From the NCBI GenBank assembly GCA_023078685.1, contig JALGAS010000001.1, positions 7,998,001 through 8,062,000 of the forward strand: a stretch of 64,000 nucleotides of DNA, read 5' to 3'. The translations under genes and the position numbers were made by a program. Source of the DNA: Neopestalotiopsis rosae. Taxonomy: Eukaryota > Ascomycota > Sordariomycetes > Amphisphaeriales > Sporocadaceae. The notes beneath the pieces are model-generated. The model saw nothing but the letters and a program-made list of their open reading frames with translations, was not told the origin of the DNA and searched no databases. Shown here piece after piece: positions 34,046 through 46,150 of the stretch (position 1 is its first letter; each line of letters starts with the position of its first letter).

Positions 34046-35876
34046 ATGCGATCCCCTGGATCTAAAGCTATTCAGCACGCCAAGTGGCGTGCAGTCACTG
34101 ATATTGTTTTGGGGCCTCATGCCCGTCGGAATCGGCATTTTAGGGCTGCCCTGGATGCCTCTCTGTATGCGCGCTTCGGTCCCAACTATAGACGTTCTTC
34201 GGAAGTAAGTTGATACTCTAACGTGCATATATAATCATCACGTTTTCTTCTTTTTCTTTTATGGTTTTCTTTTACTATGTTTTCTTATTTTCTTATTTCT
34301 TCCCCCCCTTTTCGTTTCCCCACCTTGACGACTTTGCAACTTCATTTATATACCTGGCCTCGCGATATACGTGCATCGTTACTGACTTCTTACACAGCAC
34401 CCAGAATCTCTTTCAGGTCGACGATCTGGTTCGTCGAGTTAGGAGCTCGGTAGGCCTTTGACACCGACAAGAAATGGTTCACCCTCACGCGACCTGGCAG
34501 GTGTAAGTCATCAAATACCCTGTCCGTTTCAAATCCATTTGAAATTGGAACTAATACCTCTGGAATCAATCAAGTTTGCCAGATATCCCTCTCTTCGATT
34601 CCCTCCGGCTGAGGTGTCCTCACCGACGTGGGAGGAATCTACTTTGACTTCCGACCCAAGTTCCTATTGGTCTCCCCAGGTAGGCAGGAAAGAGCTGCTA
34701 ACCAAGATCAAGGCGGACGCGGAAGCAAAACACGTTGAGTTTCTTCGACAGATGGCCATCCACGATGGTCAAAGTTTAGGTTCTCGACTCAACTCCCCAT
34801 CCACAAGGCAACCTACCACAACTGGTACTTACTCTCCTTCATCATCGTCATGGCAGCCAACCACAACCGGCAACTCTGGCTTAGCATCTTCGTCATCATT
34901 TAGGCCGCGAACCACGACTCGCAAAAACACTCATTCTGGGGTACCAACTCCGTCCACTCCTTCACGGTCGACATCCGTTACATTTGGCAACATCTGTCGT
35001 ACGCCTCCTTTGTGCGACATGTCATTTGCTGATACGATTCCTTCGGAGGTGGCCTTGACTCCCTCTCAGATAGTCACGGATTATGGATCACCCATTCTCC
35101 GATCAGTTCCAGACGCTCATTACGACTACGACGCATTGGATGCTCAATTTGCTAACGCGCTGCGGCTATGCGCAGAGAGCAAAGCCGCCGCTGACGAGCT
35201 CAAGGCTAAACTCGCTGCACTTGGATCCGAGCCTTCCACAACTGGCTCATACGTTCCTTCTTCTGGTTCCATTCCTTTGATTGAAGACATGTCTTCGTCT
35301 GATCTTTTGGATTCTCATACGGAATCGTCCATTCGTTCCCAGGATGCCGATTGGGTTATCTTCGACAACTTCAATTCCGGCTTCTTTCTCCAGCGCCAAC
35401 TTTGCCAAATCGAACAACAGTGGGGTCGACTGCCTTCGACCATCTCTCTTTTGGAGCTTGCTTGCCAAGGTGCTGCCTTGGATATTCTCCGACAACATTC
35501 ACTTTCGTACTATGAGGCATTCGTCTCGTCCCCTCGTTATTGTGGCGAACCTTCAGCGTTCAAGGCCCTCCTGCCTCTCGCTCTCGAGCATAAAGACTCA
35601 ATCACGGAGGCGCCCGCTCCTTCTTTGCCTCTTACCAGCGAGCTTCAAAACTCGTCTTCAGAGGCGTCCGATCATTCTGCACCTGAGGTTGACCTTGGCG
35701 CGGTCGTACGTTGTCACATGCGTCGCTACTCGGCCAGATCTGAGCCACAATTCAGTCATTACTCAGCTTCAACCCCCATCAAGCCCAAGACGTCCCGGAC
35801 GTGGAGGGTTGCTCTTGGTGGTGTTGCTGTCGTCCTAGCTGGCATCTGCGCAGTAGCCGCGCGCAGGTGGTTTTAA
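34046..35876 (+). CDS. Ser/Thr-rich protein with C-terminal membrane anchor, function unknown
   Basis: Proposed exons 34046..34204, 34443..34502 and 34575..35876 give 506 residues. Exon 1 is basic (AKWRAVTDIVLGPHARRNRH). The second intron is well supported (GTAAGT donor, ACTAAT branch site). The first intron (238 bases) rests on one acceptor, gagttag at 34442; other nearby acceptors lead to stops, so the N-terminal join is less sure. The middle is Ser/Thr/Pro-rich with two PTTTG units, then an acidic-helical stretch (ALDAQFANALRLCAESKAAA) and a globular-looking part around DWVIFDNFNSGFFLQRQLCQ. The C-terminus is a single hydrophobic segment ending CAVAARRWF, which looks like a tail anchor. 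I recognise no family. Confidence 0.6.
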
Positions 35877-37881
35877 GGTAGACACTCGCTGCACCGTTTC
35901 TCTGGGGAGGGGAATGGGAAGGCATATTGAGAGGTTGAGGTCGAGGTCGCAGGCGTCATGGTGGTTGGCGCTGAGATTAAGATTTTAGGATCGGCAGATT
36001 GATGGTGGATTTCCTTTGTTTTTGCCTTGCTATGTTTGCTTTTTCTGTTTTGCTGATTTACTGTGTTTTTTATTTTCTCCCCTCTTCCCTTCCCCTTTCC
36101 CCTTCACACATCTGCACCTGCTCTCGTTTCCCTCTAAATTTGCTCTGTCTCTTGCGAAGAAATTTTTCGTTTACGACGATTCATCTCAATAACACTCGCT
36201 TACTACTAGTATTGGCTCGTTGTCTATACAAACCCCTGATACATTCATTTCTTTCCTGGGTAGTAGCCATTCATTCACCATAGATAGTGTCATCCCTTCT
36301 TGACTTTATGTTTACCACTGACCTCTCACTACCACTCCTTCATTAGATAACTGCCACTCGTTTCATCTATCAATATTTTTAAACTAGCTAGTGCTATTCC
36401 AGCTCCCTTTACCCAGGCATTCTCTACCATCATCACAACGTTCTTTTCAACACTAAGATAGATGTCACTCTTTTGGCTGGAAGGGTATGCTCAGCGGTCA
36501 TTCCACGCTTGTGGCCGTCGAGATAGATTCAGGTGGCTGATAAGTCCTTGTGCGTTGCTTCCCCGACTGGCAACGTACGGGGCAGTGGGATTTCCTGCTT
36601 CGTAGTCAGAATGATGGGGATGGCTACCTTGCAGGAGGGATATTGGGGACCCTGGGAATACCTGGCATCAGTACTGTGAGGGTGCTGGTGTCAGGATGGA
36701 TTTTGGGAGGGGCAGGAATGCTGATTGGCAATCTTGAGCGGGCGCACTGTTGAGCGATTGCCGATCAGATGGATTCAGGTCTTGATGGTGGAGGATTTCG
36801 TTCACTACTGGAGGACAGAGCCGTCGTTGTACACTATTCCGTTTTCTATGTTGTCGCTACACTTCACTTTCCTTTTCATGTTTCTCTTGTTTGTGTTTCT
36901 GTATCATGTTGCCCGTAGGGCCTGCTTGAGCTAATGTATCTATCTACTGCTCGCACTCACAGTCCCAAAGTCGGATTACAAACTTCCCTGTATGAATACG
37001 AATGTCGTGAATTCCAAACGCGAACTAAACTGGTGCATTATCTGCATTGATCTGTTACCATCAGGGTTAGCATATACTTGAGAGTACCCCTAATATGCTG
37101 GAACTATAGTATTATCTGCAAGTACCATGGAGCTTCTACAATGTTCTCTCGCGTTGGGCCTATCCAAAGTGTGCATCATCACTTTGGTACTAGAACTGCC
37201 GGAAGCGGGGTTGATGAATTTGGTGAGACTTCGGGGGCTCTGCCAACTGGCGTTTCACAGCATGATGTTCGGACGAGTAATATCACACTGCTCAGGGTGG
37301 ATATTTGTTCTTCTTGCTGCATTTTTCTCTCTATTTCTGAGGCCGTGCTCGCCAGTATCGCCTTGTGAGTGGCCAAAGTGGCTCGCATCATTTCAATAAA
37401 GACGCCCGATCTCGACCGCAGCCTACAGGAGACGTCTGCGGGGTATGGGTTTGCCTACCTAACCTTACACGTACGCATGTATGTATACCTAAGAGCTCCA
37501 GGCAAGCAGGCAGGCAAGCAAGCCAGGTCGTATGGGGACTCGCCGATTGGTTGCTGGTGAATGGGCCACTGGGCGCATTGGCTGAAGGTCTCACAATGCA
37601 GCAAGGAGGGTAATGGTAATATGGGCCAGCACTTTGGTGCGCAGCAGTCAGTCAGTCAAATCAGTCAGCACTTGGATCGTGATCAGGTACCGATATCAGA
37701 CGTCCATTTTCAGAGCTGCGCTTTCTTTAAATATTACTACTTGGCTCGTATAGCGACTAGTACTAGTTACAGTCGAGGGTGAAACAATCTGTGAGCCATT
37801 TACACTAATTCGAAATCCTCCACGTGTCACGCCTTCTTCATACTTGAATCCTACCTTGCTCCATATCATCTTAAGTGTTGT
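35877..37881. other. Intergenic region between convergent genes
   Basis: About 2 kb with T-rich and CT-rich stretches (36000-36300) and a GCAAGCAGGCAGGCAAGC short-unit repeat at about 37499-37522. I see no convincing exon or RNA gene. Confidence 0.4.
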
Positions 37882-40072
37882 CTACTGTAGGTGCTCAGGA
37901 AAGTCGCTGCCCTGAGTCCATCGAGTGCTTTGGCCAGAATCAGTATCCGATAGTCAGCATTACGGAAGAAAAGAACAATTGAGCTTACGCGGGCTGCAAT
38001 TTTTCATTGCTGTCAAGGTGAAGATTGCCATATTCGGTATTGTAGAACTTGCAAGAGCTACCGCGGACACATCGGGGATCCTTAAGACAATGGTGGCTGA
38101 GGTAGCAATCGTAGTCGTCACATTCAGGGCCGCGTGGGCAGACGCTGGTGCGGGCCTTGTAGCGATGAATAGAGACCTCTTGGGGAGTGAGTTCGATGTT
38201 GTGCACGCGCTCGCAGCCGCCTCGGCGACAGCTACCGACAAGATAATGGTCGTTACAGAATGCATTAGGGGCAACTTTCTCCAGCTTGGTCTGGTAGGTG
38301 ACCTGAGCGGGCGTGTTGGCGGGGTGCTTGGTGGGCGGATCGATGCGGCAGCCTTCAATATTATAGAGGATAGTTTTGGCCTGCTTCTTGGACTTGGACG
38401 ACTTGATTGTGATGTTCTGGAAATCACCACCATGGCCACCAGCAGTAGCGTAACTTATAGAAGTTCCACCGTTGCCAGAGTTGACAATGCTGGGGGTGCG
38501 TGGGAGAGGTTCCATCTCGGCCTTGACGGGAGCCGGAGAGGGCTGAGTGTCGCTGCTGGCCGGAGTTGGCACAAAACGAGCCGGTTGTTGCTGCGGCTGC
38601 GGTGTCGGCTGCTCCGGTGACTTTGGCAAAGGCTGAGGAAGCGGCTGGAGAGGAGCTTGAGGTAGAGACTGCTGTCTAACAGGAAGCCCAGTCATGGGTG
38701 GCATATCTGGGATTGAACTCGTTCTGAGAGGTGGAGGCAGGTGCTTGGTCTCGTTATCCAAGGGCCTGGAGCGGAAAACGCTGTCGAATCTGGTCATAGG
38801 AAAACCGAGCGTCTGGAATCCAGGCTCTGCTGGTGTTGTCTCGACCAAGATGATTTTCCTGTTAAGTCCGTTCTTGTCGCTGTACTCACGTAGGTCATGA
38901 AGATAACCATTATCGTGGCAGGCGGCGACAAATATCTTCTTACACTGTAGGTTGTTGTGGTAATGACTGAGCATTTCTATAATCTTGATTAATACTTCTC
39001 TCTTCCGGGGCGAATAAGATGCTTCGCGTGCCTGCTGGTGGGTACGCGACACTATGTGGTTTACTTACTTCTAAGCTTGGAGTCGGCGTTTTCTTTGCCT
39101 CTGTTCCGCGGATGAAGTCAGACAAGTATCGAATCAAGATATTGGATACTGGGTCCACTGTACCTTCCAACATTAACAAAATCAACCTCCGTACGGCTAT
39201 TGGTAAGCTGCTCGGCAAAATTTTTCATATCTTCATCTCTGTCGATGACTCTGGATAGGCGCAGCGACTGAGCTAGACCATTGAGGTTGGCGTAAACACG
39301 GACGAGAATCGGTATATCATCACCGATGAGTTCAGAACATTCGGTGTCGATATAACTGCGTACTGCTTGCTTAAGAGCTTGAGCGGCCCTGGGAGCGCCG
39401 TCAACAGTGTTTCGAATAAATGCGTCAGCGAATTTGGCCCCATCGCCGTCTATAAGAACTGCAATAAAAGACCCCTCATTCTGTGATTGAGCATAATATT
39501 AGTGGTATGGCCAAGGGTGAAAAACGGGTGAAAAACACTCACAACTTTCTGTTCCAGTCTCTGCATGGCAGACTCGTATCGCTCAGCCTCCATTTGGAAG
39601 TTATTTCGCGACTTGTGCTCAGCGGCCAAGTCGCGCTTGAGCTGATTCTTTTGCTGCTCCTCATCTTCAAGTCGCTGAATTAAAGCCTGAATCGATGGTG
39701 TCAGTCATGTCTCACTCCGATGAGTATAGAAGGTGCAAAAGCGACGTCTCGGCTTGTGTCGACTGCTACGGTCAAATGTGCATCGCAATAGCAAGCTCAT
39801 CGGAGTATTTCGAGATGCAAATGTGCAATGGGCAATTGGAGGGACGAATTAGAATATCATAGTGACGTGCCGCAAAGGAGGGGTGCGACGACGGCAATCG
39901 ATATCTCCGAGGGGGGCCTGGACGATGGGGCCTGGAATAGGATAGAACTGACTGTAATGACTTCGTTCTTCTGATGGTCTGAATTAATGAAGTTTCCCAT
40001 CCATTCTTGAGCATCGTGAAGAATAATCTCAGTATCTTTCATGCAGCGCTCTGCATGCGCTCGGATGTCCAT
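37882..40072 (-). CDS. CCCH zinc-finger protein with coiled coil and LIDGDG domain
   Basis: Probable RNA-binding protein of 548 residues. Exons, complement: 40072..39953, 39686..39543, 39480..39164, 39100..39069, 38976..37989 and 37927..37882; all junctions keep frame. Residues 1-90 form a coiled coil (RLEDEEQQKNQLKRDLAAEH). A domain of about 170 residues follows, beginning SFIAVLIDGDGAKFADAFI and including RGKENADSKLRKMLSHY and KIFVAACHDNGYLHDL, which resembles NYN/PIN-like folds. A Pro/Gln-rich linker leads to the C-terminal fingers, C-x8-C-x4-C-x3-H and C-x5-C-x4-C-x3-H, with a third partial Cys cluster. The architecture is widespread in filamentous ascomycetes. Exon 4 is only 32 bases. 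Nuclease activity is speculation. Confidence 0.85.
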
Positions 40073-41622
40073 CTTGGGGACGCAAGAGGTGGCAGAAGCC
40101 TTTGTGAATTGAAGTAGTGATTGATGTTGGGTTGATGATGCTTATTAGTCCCAGGCGCTCAATCAATTGAGTTCCTGCGAGATTATCTAATCTAGACCAC
40201 CGGTTGGAAATATGTACCCCAGGGAACAAAAAGATGGCGGACTAAAGAGGGGAGAGCGACGCTGGAGAGACGAAAAGATACGAGGGTCGTCTGATAGTAG
40301 AAAGGTATCAACGCTGACGCTGCGGGCAATGGAGAGTCAATTGTGTCCTTGGTCGCTCGCAATCCTGATCTGCTTGGAAAGAAGGAGTAGGAAACCCTCT
40401 TCTCACCAAAGGAAATGATGCAAATAATCAGATATCTCTGCCTATGTCGGATGCAAATGGTCAGTCAGTTGGGGAAAAGGACAACATCCAAATTCGGTAC
40501 AGTAATTAAGTAAGTTACCGTCTGCTGGTTGTTGTACTTGCCTCGTTTTGGTTTTGAAGCCAAAGCCCTGAGGTTTGCCTAAGTGGGGTGGGGAGATTCC
40601 AATCTTTGCAAGAACGGACGGGACGGGACCCCGACCTTTTTTTTTTTCCTCTTTGCAAATGGAAGGTGCTAGCTCGCAAAACGGCAAGAGTTTTAAGTGC
40701 AAGCTGCTGGTTTGGCTGGCTGATGGATGAGGCCCAACATTGAATGGGCCCCGACCGTTTGCCATGCGCATTATCCCGCTTGCCAGCTGCGCTCAGTTGG
40801 GTTTGCTGCACTAGCTGCCTGCCGTCTTCTCCAGCAGGCCGCGAAAGAGAAGAAAAAGCCACCAACTCATGCTTGCGTGCAAGCGAAGGCCAGGCTGTCA
40901 AGCTGTTTCTATTCTGTACAATGTTGCAAGGTCACACAACAGACCGCGTCACGTGTTTGATGATTCTACGAATAAAGGAAAAAAGTGTTGATAATTTATA
41001 CGCACAAACTTTGCACTACTATGCTCTTGGTCGCCGAGTATGAGCTGACATTTGCAGTCAAGTGTACGCCTCAACTTTCTTGTCAACCGTGACGCTTGAT
41101 GACGGGCCTCCACCAAGAGAGCCAACCGGTCAATATGTCAATGCGATCTCAAGTTGTGAAGAACAATTCATCAATCAATGAACGCCGGACACGTCGATTG
41201 GGCAAGAGAAAATGAACATATGCTCTGTTCTACAAGCTCCCTGTTGACGTGCCATACATTGAACTAACAAGCCAATAAACCGTTAGGTAGTACTGATATT
41301 TCGCTGCTAGAATACTTGTCGAAAGATTGATCCTAGTAAGCGGTTCCCGGATGACTGGGGTGGCAGCAATGCAAGAACGTGGGGCACGAAGCTGGGGAGA
41401 GTCTGTCTCGTCCGTTTCGCATCTGCCGCCGAGAGCCGGAAGTCCTCTTATTGAAATCATCATCCTTGTCCGTTTGATAATTCTTCGTTGGTTTTCTTGA
41501 CATCAACCCAAAACTCGTCACCGCCAGTCTTCTGCTCGCATCCGACAGACATCGCGCGATGCGCATGATTCCGGATTAGCCCGGTGCTCAGCTCTTTCCC
41601 TATTCTCCGGCGTACTGCAACC
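40073..41622. other. Intergenic region, no gene recognised
   Basis: About 1.55 kb between two minus-strand genes. A T-run at 40637-40646 is the only simple repeat I note. Short ORFs here have no protein-like pattern. Confidence 0.4.
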
Positions 41623-41958
41623 TCAACCGCAGCTGTACGCAGTTTCAGTCGTCTTCGCTGCTGTTGTTGTACTCGTATATTGCGGAGGTGGGCCGAAACC
41701 TTGCGCCTGTGTCTTTACGACCAACGTACATCCATTGCAGGTGACGTGCGAAGTCTCCGTGGCAGTTGAGTGATAATACGTCGACACTAACCCAGCTACT
41801 TGGGACGGGTTAACCGTGAGAGTTGTCGTGCACGCCCGAGCTTGGTGTAATTCAGTACTTCTCAAAGAAGCACCATCAGTCGCTAGGCTTCCTGCCGCGA
41901 AATTTGCTAGTACCAAGGAGTAAACGACCATATGGCCAAGACAAGATGTATTTTGCAT
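41623..41958 (-). CDS. Small secreted protein, function unknown
   Basis: Single-exon ORF of 111 residues. An N-terminal hydrophobic segment (MVVYSLVLANFAAGSLA) looks like a signal peptide, with a possible alternative start at Met10. The mature part is Thr/Ser-rich with four cysteines (ARACTTTL, VTCNGCTL and the penultimate CG). The Thr-repeat pattern around QYTSTTTAAKTTETAY resembles small cell-wall or secreted proteins of ascomycetes. I recognise no named family. Its length and composition support a real gene, but only moderately. Confidence 0.5.
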   Translation of the reverse strand: MQNTSCLGHMVVYSLVLANFAAGSLATDGASLRSTELHQARACTTTLTVNPSQVAGLVSTYYHSTATETSHVTCNGCTLVVKTQAQGFGPPPQYTSTTTAAKTTETAYSCG

Positions 41959-43335
41959 TGCGATCTGTCCTGTGCCCTTGAATCGTGTTACATTTAAGTA
42001 GGAGGGTTATGATGAACTGGCAGGATATCCTGTAATGTCAACGAGCTCGCAGTGGGTTGACAAGGCGGCAATGGATGATTATCATGAGACATGTATGCGG
42101 GTTCTTTGAGAGCGTGGCTTCCGTGCTTTCTCTAAATATATGTCCTTAGACAATATTGGAAGCTTCAAAGCCATAAATAGATATCAAGAACAAGATTAGA
42201 AGCATGGACCAAATTGGGTGGTTCGAGATACATTAGGCCTCGCGGAAACCCGGATTTCTCACACCGAGACGATAGTTGATACGACTGTTCAAGAGCTTGC
42301 AACATAGAATGCTTCCTGCTTCTGTCGACTTGGGGACTCTCCTTTATCTCGATTCAGTCAGTATAATGGTGGAATTTCTTGCTAATAATATGGCTAAATA
42401 CGATGGATAATGGCCCATAGAAGCTCGGCGACCGGCAGAATGCGAGATTGCGTACCGGCGTCCATCCGACGCAATGATAATGGTGGCTCGGAGGCAGGCC
42501 AGAGCATCCGTGACGGGGTTTATGGCATACACAATGACTGTTGCATGCCTGGCAGCCTAACTTTTACCAAAAATTCCTTCTTGCACAATCCTGGTCCGTG
42601 GATTATTTGGTAGTATTGACAGCACGCAATCACCCTTTGATACGCAACAGGTGAGCATGAGATTATCACAGTCGTGAGGGAACTGGAGTACCAGAGTATT
42701 GCAGTATTAAGTGCATGGCGTATTAGTGTCCTATCGCGCGATCTTGTCTAGAATATCTTATTAGTTCACTCGGAACATAATTCCGTGGATAGTGTGTGCT
42801 AAAGTACAGCAAGAAGTTCTAGGCCGACGCAAAACCCCTTGATTTCATACTACTACTATAAAGACCTGCGTTCTAAAAAACCTGTTGGCAACGGTATGAG
42901 CATCTCGTGTACATACCCATGCACTCTGCATCATCGAATCTATTATTCTATGTGGTGGTTTGACGCGAACCTTGGAAGGTACGTGGACCCATGTATACGA
43001 TATTGTTAGTAGTGACTACCCACTACAGAGTACAATACAGCACTTACATGGTAGCTTGTTGTAGGCTGGGGGTTTAGCGCCAGTACTGCCTACAGAGCAC
43101 TTGAAGTAGGTGATGAACGGAAAATTCGGCCAATGGAATTGCTCGGAGCTTCGCAGAATTGCACAATTTCCCGACTTCGCAAACTTATGCCTACAAGCAA
43201 TGACTGAAGCAACAAGTTTTCACCTACCTCTTTTTTCTTTTCTTTATAAACTCATGATCATTATATATTCTACATATTATCGATAATTGAACAACTGATT
43301 CTCATCCAATACTAGATCCAGTCGCAAAGAGTGCG
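41959..43335. other. Divergent intergenic region, AT-rich
   Basis: About 1.4 kb between the small secreted protein and the Zn2Cys6 gene. It should hold both promoters. It is AT-rich near 43230-43310, just before the regulator gene. No gene is seen. Confidence 0.4.
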
Positions 43336-46056
43336 ATGACTGAACCAGCCGAGTCCGGTAGAGCAGCGGTCCGGAGGCGGCGGCGACCCGCAACGTAGGG
43401 CGTTATAGATCATCTCTTGTGGTTATTGCGAGGCGTACTAACATCCATGTCCTAGATCGTGCAACCTTTGTAGAAGGAGGAAGATTCGCTGTAATCGTGA
43501 GATTCCTTGCAGCAATTGTGTCCGAGCCAAGAAGAATGACTGCATCTACGACTCGGAGATCAATGAGCGGCGTCAGCGAGCATCATTACTGCCTCTTCGG
43601 GCAAACACTGGCGCAGAGCAAGGGTCGAGAGTCCACGCCGCGAACACACTGTGCACGCCCTCGACCTCTACTTATTCCGAATCTGAGCCTTCATCTATCA
43701 GGTCTATCGGGTCAGCATCAATCGCGTCTCCATCATCTCTCGTTCAGAATGGACTATCTACTCCGAAATCGACAGTACTCATCTCGGGCAATTGCGATGT
43801 TGTCATAACGTAGGTTGTTTTACATTACAAACTTCATCCTAGCCATTAGTATCAAGTATTGAAGACGAGTCGTACATATGTATGAAACACGGACTATATT
43901 GGCCGGGAGCTGACAAGCTTGTAGAGAGGCTACAAAGGCCGTCGAAGCCAGTGCATTGTGCGAGATATACAACACTGACCGCGGCACCATGTCTAAGACT
44001 CGTCTTTTTGGTCAATCTCATTGGATGAATGGAGCTCCTTTGGTAAGTATGCATGTCAGATCAATCTTATGTGATGATTTACTAAGAGTATATCTAGCTT
44101 GAGCCAATGTTTGCAAATTTTGAACGGCTTGCTCGCAGCAATGAATCCGGTGCTTTGTCACTTCTCAGTGAATGCAAAGCACTGGCGAGGAAAATCAAAG
44201 TGAGCCGGGAGCCGAGCACAACGACAGAGACCTCAACTTCGTTGCCTTCCAAGGACGTGGCAGATCAGATGGTCAACGCATATTTTCGGACATTCGAGTC
44301 AACCTTCCGGGTGCTTCACATACCGTCATTTTGGAAAGATTATGAAGCTTTCTGGGCCAGTTCAGAGGACATGACTCAGACTCCAGTGACCCCATTTCAG
44401 TTACAGGTCAAATTAGTAATGTCCATTGGGGCTGTTCTCTACGACCGTGACTTCTCGTATCGCAAGAATGCAATCGAATGGGTTCGTGAGGCTACCGTCT
44501 GGCTGTCTGTGCCACGATCCAAGTCCCGCTTGACAGTGTCAGGATTGCAAGTCATGATACTTTTATGTATCGCTCGGGAAACTACCGGGCTTGGAGCCGA
44601 CTTGATTTGGATATCGGTTGGATCATTGTTACGGACAGCTATCAGCATGGGGCTCCATCGTGATCCTAAAGTGTTGCCCAAAGCTTCGCTTTTTCAGGAA
44701 GAGATGCATCGCAGACTATGGAATACCATTCTCGAGGTACGTCAGACTCTTTCGATAAGGTGTCTTCGATCATACCAAGTCACTGCTTCAGAGAGAGACT
44801 AATATAGATGTGCTGACAACCATCAGCTTGCCGTCCAAACCAGTATTGACTCTGGTGGTCCTCCCTTGATATCGCTAACCGACTTCGATACGGCGCCGCC
44901 TGGAAACTTTGATGACGCCCAAATAGTGGCTGAAGGCATTGAGACACATCGGCCTCATCCAAAAAATCTGGACACGCATACACAAACATCAATGCAAGTC
45001 TCAACAAAATTATGATTAAACTATTTCTCCACCTGAAGCTACAGGAATACCAACGAAGAATACAATGACTAACTCGACGTTTATAGTGCTATCGCTTTGC
45101 GGCAGATGTGGCCCATCAGACTCAATATCGCCAAGTTTCTAAACGACCTTAATCCGGCAAGACATTCATACGAGGAAGTGATTCAACTTGAAAGTAATCT
45201 ACGGAATGCCTACAAACAGTTATGCAATTCGATACAGAGACTACAGCAGGACACTGTTTCGTCTTTTGATTCACAATTATTGGATTTTATCGTTCGCCGC
45301 TACTTCCTGTCTCTCCATGCTCCGTGGTTTGGAAAATCGCTACAAAATGCAGCTTTTGCTCATTCCCGAAGGATGGTGGTGGATACGGCGACCAAAATCT
45401 GGCACATGGTGACCATTGACGGCGACTTGGCCATCTTGTGCACATGTGCAGCCGGCTTCTTTCGATCTGTACCAATACAGTCTTTCCTAAGCATTGCCAT
45501 CGAGATCCTGGCACAGCTGGAGGAAGACGAGAGTCTCGGCCCCAAGACACTACGGCCCGACTTGTTGGCCATTCTGCACGGATCGAGAGACTGGAGCTTG
45601 GCACGGGTGGAGACTGGAAGTACCAACATCAAGGGGTATATGTTGCTTTGTGGCCTTATTGTGAGCCGATAACCCCTGGATACCGTTCTCTCTGCAATCT
45701 AATTCTAGACTGTGGATCAACCCGGTGTCTGACCAAATTCCACAATTCCATGTATCTTGTCAAGAGAGTAATCTAACGTTTCACAGGCTCACATTGATGC
45801 CAGACGCCAAAATATGCCTGGTGAAGAAGTGCATAAAGCTTTTGCTCGCAGCGTTGAAGGAGCATTGCATACGTGCATGTCGGTCCTGCAAGGCATCAGC
45901 CTGAGAGAGCGCCCTCAAGATGCGCCAATTCAAGTCGATGACGGTTGGGAAATGCCGGACATGGATTCTAATGCCGCAGACGTTGAGTCTTTCTTCACGT
46001 TTGACCCCGGTTGGCTGACGGCGGACACATCGCCAGACATGACCATGTGGCAGTAG
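43336..46056 (+). CDS. Zn2Cys6 transcription factor with fungal-specific middle domain
   Basis: Nuclear DNA-binding regulator of 731 residues, rebuilt from eight exons: 43336..43394, 43456..43809, 43857..43871, 43925..44042, 44098..44736, 44827..44993, 45087..45660 and 45787..46056. The binuclear cluster is C22-x2-C25-x6-C32-x5-C38-x2-C41-x7-C49, preceded by RRRRR. The middle domain includes KTRLFGQSHWMNGAPLLEPM, VNAYFRTFESTFRVLHIPSF, RTAISMGLHRDP and PLISLTDFDTAPPGNFDD. One intron (44994-45086) uses a GC donor (GCAAGT); only this join gives TQTSIAIALRQMWPIRLNIA. Exon 3 is just 15 bases. Such factors often control nearby genes, but a target cannot be proven here. Both the small exon and the GC donor deserve RNA support. 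Confidence 0.85.
44994..45086 (+). other. GC-AG intron in the Zn2Cys6 gene
   Basis: Donor AT|GCAAGT, branch site GACTAAC and acceptor TTATAG. Use of the GT four bases further on would shift frame and meet a stop after about 20 codons, so the GC donor is the only one that keeps the conserved middle domain intact. Confidence 0.8.
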
Positions 46057-46150
46057 ATCACTTATAGCACTTTGGAAAGGGTAGGTCGTCGTATACCTCG
46101 CTCTAATCATATCTATTGGTCCTGAAGTACATGTCTTATTGGTGATGACA

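Noticed and set aside
43336..46056. Zn2Cys6 gene as a frameshifted pseudogene
   Set aside because: At first frames seemed to clash at 43.8-43.9 kb and at 45.0 kb, but a 15-base exon and a GC-AG intron restore one continuous reading frame with family motifs.
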